Shown one piece after another: positions 44,201-53,600 of a stretch of DNA of 64,000 bases (the stretch's first letter is position 1; each line of letters begins with the position of its first letter). The position numbers and the translations under genes were made by a program. A model generated the notes under the pieces. It made no database searches and had not been told where the DNA came from. It saw nothing but the letters and a program-made list of their open reading frames with translations. Origin of the DNA: Papilionanthe hookeriana x Papilionanthe teres (Eukaryota > Streptophyta > Magnoliopsida > Asparagales > Orchidaceae); the NCBI GenBank assembly GCA_022702705.1, contig CM040424.1:80355452-80419451 (forward strand), written 5' to 3'.

Positions 44201-47200
44201 AGTTGACACCACACTAAACAGTGAGCAACATAATTATCAAAATTAATAAAATTACTATTAAAACAATAATTAAGAATATAATAATATTATTTTTAAAATG
44301 CAGATGATGTATGTCACGAGCTAAGCCGTCCTTCAGGGATTTACTCCACCCCGATTACTTTCAACAGTGGAATCTTCCAGTCCATTTGCTCATCGAATAT
44401 AGTCACTGATCAGTAGAAAATATATTAAGAATTTCATACCAATTTTATTTGAAATTGCACTTTTAAGAAAGATATTTTCTTTGTTTTATCGTATGAATGA
44501 AGATTTATATGTATCGAAGGAAAAGACAAAAGAAACAAATTTGGAGCAAAAAGGACTCAATTCGATGAAAATTAACCGTCTCCGCCGACGGCGAGATTTA
44601 GGTCGTCGACGGCGAATTTTTCCCGAAAGATTTTTAATATATTATAAGGAGCCCGCTGACGGCGAGATCGATCCCGCCTTCAGCGAGATCGGCGCGGTTA
44701 ACCCATCTTCGTGGCTCGCCGACGGCGAGATCGATGCTCGCCGACGGCGAGATAGTTGAATCGAGCCGGATACATCGAACCCTGACGTTTTCTAAGAGTG
44801 CTTAAGCAACCTTTAGAGATTCGACCCTTCTATAAATAGAGCCAAATTTTAGTCGGCTAGAGTGTCATTCTAGAAGTCGGCTTTTAGTCATTCGTGTGGT
44901 AGTAAGTGTAATTTAAGAAGTCTTTTGAGTGAAGTAGATTAAGTTTTTATCATTTTGATGTCGTCAGACTTGGAAGGAAGAGTCAAAGAACTTCAAGAAT
45001 CTGGCTTGGATAAGAATCGAGATAAAGTATATTTGTTATTCGTTTGTTAACTTTAACGAAATTCACGCTTGTTTTATTTTTCCTACGCATTCCGAGTAGT
45101 TCCTTAGTCTTTCTCCTTGTTCTCGAGATTAGTGAAATGACATTTAAATAGTTGTGTACTGGAATATGAAAATAGTAAATTGTGTTAATTTTTTTACTTA
45201 ATTCGTAATTTACTTTCAATCCTACCAATCGATTTGTTAACATACGTCGAATTATCAACTATAAGTAAATATTACATCCAAGATTCAGTAAATCAAGCCT
45301 TTGAAGGAGGGTGCAAATAAATAGTAGAAATATTAATCCACGGGCGTAGAATCGAACATTTTAGTGTGACGGACTAAAATATTCAATCTGGTCTTATTGT
45401 TTGAGAGTCGAAGTGTAGATGTTAACTCTCGAGCGAGGAACGTGGAGTTCTAAAGTGTGCAGTCAGATCCTCCTAAATTCAGCTGCAGATTCGATAATCA
45501 AACATAAGACTAATAATATTCTTTCAGCACTCTGACTAAAGGTAAAAAATAGGTATGCTTCCTATTCGCACAATATAATTAAAAACTAATTTAAATTTCG
45601 ATTCACTTAATACTCTAAAACAAGGAGAAAGATACTTTTCCGAAATCTTATATTAACCTTTTAAGCATTAGTTTATTTTAGTCTAAGTGATCTAAATTTT
45701 CGTATACTTAGATTAATAAGTAAATTTACTTTAAGTTGTTCTTTGAAATTTGCTTAACTTCCCTCATGGATCGATATCTATGACTCCATTAGAATCTCTA
45801 TATTACTTCGATAACGATACGTATACTTGCAGTAAGATCCACAATATAAACCTTAAAATCCATAATGTAATCATAAGAATATATTTAGTGCGGATCAAGT
45901 GTTTGTTGCCGTTGCTAACTTTTATAATAGTAAGTATAAATATCGAAAAGTGGATCAGTCACAAATTTCTATGATTCTCCGTGGGCACTTATAAAATTGT
46001 CTCCCATAGCTATGTGGCTGACGTGAAGTTAGCATGAAACATTAAAGTCTATAGTATCATTACAATCTTTTGAATGTACCGAAAATTCTCGAGGTCATTT
46101 TTTCTGGAGGCTTAAAAAAAACACATTTAGACATAACACAACTAAAAATAGATAACAAAAGTAATTAATTAAAGTTTTATGCAACTGTATGGTTTCAGAG
46201 AACCCAATATATAAACCAACGATTCTGTTGCTACAAGAATACAACAGACCTTATAAAAAAGGATTCTTGGTTGCTTTTAACTCACGTAATACTAAGTTCG
46301 TATATGTCGCATATCTATATCACAAAAAAGACCATCCAGAAGAATCTCTAAAACTGTAGGACCAGAAAAAAGAAAGGAATTTAGATGTCTTCATTAGGAT
46401 TTCACATGTGATACCAACCAAAAGCGACATACATGACATTTAAAAGAACTCATAAGGTCAAACGTCTCATCATAACCCTCCCAAACCTACAAAAAAAAAA
46501 AAGAAATGAAAAAGGAAAAATAACACCACACTGCCTCCTTAATCAAACACAAACACACTAACACCTCCACCATCACTTCCTCTACACATCCACCGAGATA
46601 AACACAGTTCTACCAACACCTCCTCAACCACAAGATAAACACACCATCACCAACACATCCACAACAACAAACCAACCACCACCATGTCACCTACACAAGA
46701 ACAGATCCACCAGCACACACATCCGTACACTAGTCACCCTACACCACCACCTCTACGTCCACATCCACGCACCAACCACCCTTCACCACCACCTCCTCGT
46801 CCTTCAACACAAACACATCCACCCTCACATCCATCACATAAACACTATAAACCAACATCGACCAAATGTACAATGACTGAGCAAAAGAAAAACCATAATC
46901 TACCATTGCACGTGCATTCAAAACCAACACATATTACACAATAATTCAAAAACATAAAGCATAAACATTTGTCAAATAAAAAATCTAAAAAATTCAATCC
47001 ATTGCACGTGGGATCCCCAGATCCCAAAGTTCAGCTTCAACCGAGAACCAATGTAGCATAAACATTTTCAAGTCAAAAATCCAACAAATTTGCACGTGGG
47101 ATCCCTAATAATCCCAAAATCCAACTTCAACTGAGAAGCAATGAAACATAAGCATTAGCCAAATAAAAAACTATAAAATTCTCGAGCACAGAGAATTCCA

Positions 47201-47521
47201 CCAATACCAAGAGGAACCACCATACAGATGAACCCACGGTGGGCTCAAAACCAAAAACCACATAGTTAGGGTAAAGAACCACCGCACAAAGATTACCCAA
47301 CATGAAGAAGAATCACTAGGAAACCATTAAATCTTGAAAACATACACATTTCCAAATTCAAAGACAATGACATAGTTAAGGCAGGAATTACCGCACAGGG
47401 GAACCACAGTACAACGGAACCATCGCACGGAGGAACCGCCGCATAGAGCATCACACGAAGAAGCAAACACCTCACACGGATCAAAAGATCCAAATAGAGC
47501 AATAGTGGAGATAGAAGGGGG

Positions 47522-47612
<91 letters not shown>

Positions 47613-50600
47613 TGAGAGAGAGGGTGGGGGAAAGGAGAGGGTTGTTAGGGCAAGATGCAAGAGGGAGGATTGCTAGAGTGGAGGCGCAGCTAAGGCTAGA
47701 CACGAGAGATAAATGCTCGTAGGAGAGGAGGGGCAGCCCCGTCAACACTATACGAACGAACACGTGTCGCGTGGTCGAACCTGTGACCTCGTTTTGTTCG
47801 TATTTTTCATAAAATTCGCCGCATAATATGCTTTCAGATCGTAATTTTTCTTGAGATTTTGGCCAAATTGAGGCCTGCCCAAGCGCCCAAATAGCCGAAA
47901 ATGCATGAGGGAAGCAAAAAGTGGCTATGAGGGGACTTTCTTGGACACTTGGAAGGAGTTGAGAGAAGAGAAGAGCAGCTATATTTGGTGAAAAGAGGAG
48001 AAAAGAGCTTGGGTCATGATGGAGAGGAGCTTGGCATAAGAGTTTTTGAGTAGGTGAAGAAAATATGAGAAGCTTCTTCTTCCACCTCATCTTCAGCCCA
48101 ACTTTATCTTCTTCCTCCATTAATTTCTCTTCTTCATATTCGTCTTCCTCTTCCACCATTTCTTCGAGTGTGTGAGGGAGCATTGTGTGGTGAGCTGTGA
48201 GATTTTTTTTTGGAGAGCTCGAGAGTTTTCCATCCCTTTTTCTCCCATTTCTTTTCTTCTTCATCTTCTTCTACTTTCTCACTTTCTTCTTCAACCATTT
48301 GATTTCTTTGGTTAAAAAGGAGGCGAGTGTAGGCTGTAAATGAACCAATGCACTCGATTAACAACTCTATCTTGGCTCGAATTAAACTTCATTTTGTTCG
48401 TTCAAATTAGTAAAATAAGCTTGAATGATTTTTAAAAGCTTGAAACTTAAATGAACTAAACATGAACACAACCACATTTGTTCATTCATATTTACAAACA
48501 AACTCGTTTGTTGTTCAACAAGTAACTTGTTATGTACTTGTTATTAAGCTCGATGATAGCTCGTATCATATATGATATAATATTTAAATAAAATTTAATC
48601 AACTATAATATTAACTCATTTTTTGATAGCTCGATGAGAGCTCATATAGTATATGCTATATAAATACTTAGAGATTAAGTTTATGTAAGTTTTAAAGTTA
48701 TCATTTTTAATTGTTTGGTAGTATTTAGGTCAAGTCATTCTATTAAACAACCCCTAAATAAGAGATTTATGGCAAAATGAAGGAGAAATGATATTTAAGT
48801 TATTGTAGGGTTTAGAGTTTTTAATCAATAAATTAATAGTTGAGATCAAATTTGTAAAATTATTTATTGATTTTTTTGTATGAAAATCTAGATAACCATT
48901 TAAATTTTTAGCTCATTTATTAACTTGTATAAATACTCATAAACGAATCAAGTACCAATCAAGTTCAAACATTGAAAATTTTAAATAAGTCAAGCTTGAA
49001 CAATATCTTAACGTTCGACACAAACTCAAGTTGAACATTAACAACTTATAATTATACCAAGCAAGTCCGAACTATGATATACTCGATTCAATTACAATGC
49101 TAGGTTTGTCTGAAGATCTCATTTAAAGGGGAACTTTCTTGGTTTTCTCCTTAAGGAGTGCTTCCTCCCTCCTTGGAGAAAAAACAGAGCCATCTATCTT
49201 GGTGCGAGGTCGAAGCTCGAAGCAATCGCAGAGAACGCGTCTCCATTCATCGCGCAGGTGAGAACTTCTAAACTCTTGCAAATTCCCAGCAAGCCATTTA
49301 GATATGCGTTAGAGAATTAAGTCTAGGATTTTGTGTTAGAGGAAACCGATAGGTTTGGGAGCCATTTTTTGTTGATTACCTTGCGATTCTCTTTGATTCC
49401 TAGCACATTGACCTAATCGGTCAGGAGCTCAGTAATTCTGTAATTGTTCGGTGACTTCACCCCTTGATAATGGGTTGAAGTCATTTTGATCTAGAGAACG
49501 TGGGATTTTTTTTATCCTCGTTCCCTAGATCACAAAGGCTATGTTTGTGAGGGAAAACCTTCATTTTCGTGAAAGTTTTCTTTTCATGGAAAATCCCATT
49601 CGCTTTTGGCCGAACAATTAGTGGTAGACCATTCGTTGCATTGTGTAAATGACGGTATCTACGACTTCATTCCAACCTTAGATCCTATCTAGGGTCGATA
49701 AGGCGAGTTTGATTTGCAGTCAAGCGTGGTGGGTTTCACTGCTTGCATGCCATTTATGGTATATTGCATGTGCTAGTTTGATTATGTGATCTCTTGGTTC
49801 GATCGTCTGTCCTAGCCCGATCGACTGATCACTTGGGTTTGATCGGTCGTGCTAGTTCGATCGACCGTCCTGGTTCGATCAACTAATCACTTGGATTCGA
49901 TCGACCGCCCCAGTCGAATCGACCGAACACTTCGGTTCGATTGGCAGCCTCGATCCAATCGACCGATCACTTTGGTTCTATCGGTCGCTCCAGTCTGATC
50001 GACCGATCACTTTGGTTCGATCGGTCGTCCCGATCTGATCAACCAATCATTTTGGTTTGATTGGCCGCTTTGTTCCTCGATCGATCTATCACTTTGGTTC
50101 AATCGATTGCTCCAGACTGATCTACCAATCACTCTGATTTAATCGGCCGTCCCGATCCGATCGTCCGATCATTTAGGTTTGATCGGTCGTCCCGGTCCAA
50201 TTGTCTGATCACTTGGGTTCGATCGATTGTTCTGGCCCGATCGACGGATCACTTGGGTACGATCGATTTTTTTGGCCCGATCGACCAATCACTTTGGTTC
50301 AATCAACCATCTCGACTCGATTGATTGATCACTTGGGTAAGATTGGTTTTCCCGGCCCAATCGACATGTTTAAGTGTCTCTTTGAGCATCTTTACTTACT
50401 GTGTTTCTTTGAGTGCATGTACCTGCAAGTATCTCTTCCATACTTCACCGTATGAACGTGGATTGATGCTTGCACACTTCGTGAGGAGGTGGCTCACATA
50501 TAGATACACCTGTTGCATGATTCTCTTTAACAAAAGTCATGCCACCTTACCTTCTACGACATAGTCTAGGAGTGTTGTATGTATCTCACGTTTTGCCTAG

Positions 50601-53600
50601 TATGAGTCATACTTTTTAACCGCCGAACACCTGACAGGATCACACTACCTAGTATATCTGACAATTAGGACATGATTTATGCTTGCCATTTGCCATTGGG
50701 CATATTTTGTTTTGATTGCATGTGCTTGCATGGGTGCCTCTCGGGCAAGGAGTAATTCTTTTTATTGATGTCATATACTTGATACAAACTCATTCTTAGC
50801 ACTTGTCTGCTTGTTGCATAGCACCAGGGTCGGTTCTCGAGCGAGGTAATTTTTTTTTATTGGTGGTCTGTACCTGATATACCCAGTTTGTATGTGTCAT
50901 GTGCATGTGACATTCTTGCATTCACATTTGCATGATTTGTGATCCACCTCTTTGACGTTCATTGTGATTGTTCATACCTCGATCGAACAATCACAATCTA
51001 TTGGGTTTCTTGCATGTTGTATGTGCATCACTTTGCGTGGGCTCCGAAAATTCGTGACTCTCGTCGAGAGCTCAATATTGTGCTGATAAGTTCCATATCG
51101 AATTTTCAGAAGGCAGATGGGATAGTAGACAACACACTACTTAGATTTTTCGCCCTCATTCTACGATGATTTTAAGATTTGAGGTTTAAAGTTTCCTAAA
51201 GGCGTAAGCCCCTATGTTTAATTAGCCCTCCCGATAACGTGGGAACACTTTCGATTAAAGCTAGTCATTAGGAGCTAAGTATTCAGATTTAGCATATAAT
51301 AACAAAAAAATTTAGAATTTAAATTATAAAAATTTTCACCGTAAACTCAAAGCATATTGTTGGGGAAATGACGACGATCCCAGTTAAGTTCTCATGGTTC
51401 CGTCATCCCTGTTTGCCATGGTCTCGAGTCTACTTAGTCAGTGGAGGTAGTCGACCTAACAAAAGCATCTTTATCAACTGTCATGGGTACCTTCGTCTAA
51501 GGGGATCTTGTAGAACAAGGGTGAATGTTTGTCTAAGTGGACTAATTTAAGTCGACCTTATCTTTCAGAACTTTCCGCCTATCAAATATACTCTATGATT
51601 TAATACTCAAAAGGGCAGACTGTCATTGGAGAACATATAGGCTACAACCATTATCGTAATATAATAGTATCATTTGGCAGCAAACCACTCGGTCATAGGG
51701 CCCTGATAACCGCTTCTTTGTGATGCCACTTGGCGGCAAAACCACGCGGACAGAGGACTTCAACCACGTCTTTACTAGCATGAGATTCAATTTGAGCATG
51801 AATTTAGTAGTATACTTAATATAACATTGGTTCTTTGTGATCTTAAGTCAGTATTAGATTTGTTCATCTTGACAAATGATTGCTGAGGGTGGATGCATTT
51901 TTGCTTTAAGCATTAGGTGATAAAATTTTCATTTGAATGCTATTTTTTATGATTTAAAATATTTTAATTTTATAAATGAACCTATTCGATTAAAATTTAC
52001 AATCAACGCAACTTTCATCTTGAATTAATGTCTTTGAACCCTGTCGGTTCTATCCCACTCACAGATGATCATATTCATAATATATGCATTATTTGAGTAT
52101 TAGAAATAGACTTTGAGATTTAATTTTGAAAATAGACCCCTCCAGTTGAGATTTATTATCAACACGATCATCATTGGGGAATTGTTTATCTTTAAACCCT
52201 TGAGATTTTGTTCGATTTACAAAGGATTGGATTTAGTAATTGAAATAATTGAATTTAAAATAGAGTTCGCAGAATAATTTAAAATAGATCCCCTCGGTTG
52301 AAATATTTCATCAACTCGGTCATCATCATGGAAATGATTATCTTTGAACTTTGTCGATTCTATCCTACTTACAGAGTGTTGGGTTCAATTATTGAAATAA
52401 TGGATGATCAGATTGGCGCGATAGGGGCTCAATTTTGTTGACTCCATTCCTCGTAGGGAGGACCAAATTGGCTCAACGAGGGCTCAATCTTGTCGACTTG
52501 ATTCCTGTAGGGAGAAATATCAGATCTGCTAAAGTGTGAAACTTACGACCTCATCCTATAGGCAAGGTGGTCTGTTGCCCACACAATATTCTCAGACACA
52601 TAAACTTGTATATTTAGAGGCATGTCGGAGCACATGTGGGCATTTTAGATTGTTAGTTTGAATAAATTTTTAAATAGCCAAGCATGTATTTCAAGGCATA
52701 TTGATTTGAGCTTATGCAATTATTTAACATGCAAAACATTCTCGTACTTTATGACTAAGCAATTAGCATGTTTGTCAGAGCACATGCGAAAATTTTATTT
52801 TTTGGGTTGAGATATTTACAAAGTTTTGCACGTATTTCAATGCAGATTTTGTTCGGACGTAGACTCTCGACCTATCAAACAAGGATTACCTTACACAAGT
52901 TTTTCATTTTTCTTTTTAAAATTTGTTTGTCTATTTTTGTCGTATATCGTTCTTTTCGATTCCTCTCCTTTTTGGATCACTTCTATGATAAGAGAGGGAG
53001 ATTTATTTGAAAAATAGAATCATACGATGACATATAAATAGACAAGCTAGAGACTTCAAGTTTTATTAAAAAAAAACCAAAATCAGTTGCGATGTGAAAT
53101 ATCAAATAGATGACGTTTCGTTTGACGAACTTCCAACATAATTGCATCACCAAATGGAAGCCCTGCATTTTGTCTTTCTCTCGAACTGAACGAAGCTGAG
53201 CTGCTGTGTCAAATAAGGCCTTAGGTGCATCTTTTCACTATAACCAGTACAAAGTGTTTATGACTTAACTAATATGTGATAGCTTACTAGAAATTTTATC
53301 TAATTGATGGTCTTAGGTTTCATATGATTTGGTCATTTACATATCGAGTATGGAACTAGGAGGGCTTCTTAAAATGTTGTACATTCCTAGTTTGAAGATG
53401 GACTTGATCTTAATTAGCTTTGTGGAGAAAGACGTGTCACAAACTTTTGTAGTGATCCTTAGAAGGTGGCCTAGGGTGCTAGTAGTAATAGCATGGAAAA
53501 GCAAAAATGGCTTCTGTTATATGACATGAAAAGTGGGAGCTACAAAATCACGTGTCGAGGATTATGGTGGTGTCACATGGGATAATTTCTGTCAAGTGAG

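Noticed and set aside
46684..46944. Pro/Thr/His-rich 86-codon frame resembling a cell-wall protein
   Set aside because: Reflects the C/A-only composition of the tract; no signal peptide and opposite-strand frames are equally open.
47293..48264. 323-codon minus-strand frame, the longest in the window
   Set aside because: It runs through (GA)n and (GT)n microsatellites coding for Leu-Ser and Thr-His runs, has no domain, and lies in the intron of a good gene. Chance frame kept open by repeats.
49796..50365. CRISPR-like array
   Set aside because: Units are contiguous and diverged, with no constant repeat/unique spacer pattern; this is plant nuclear DNA.
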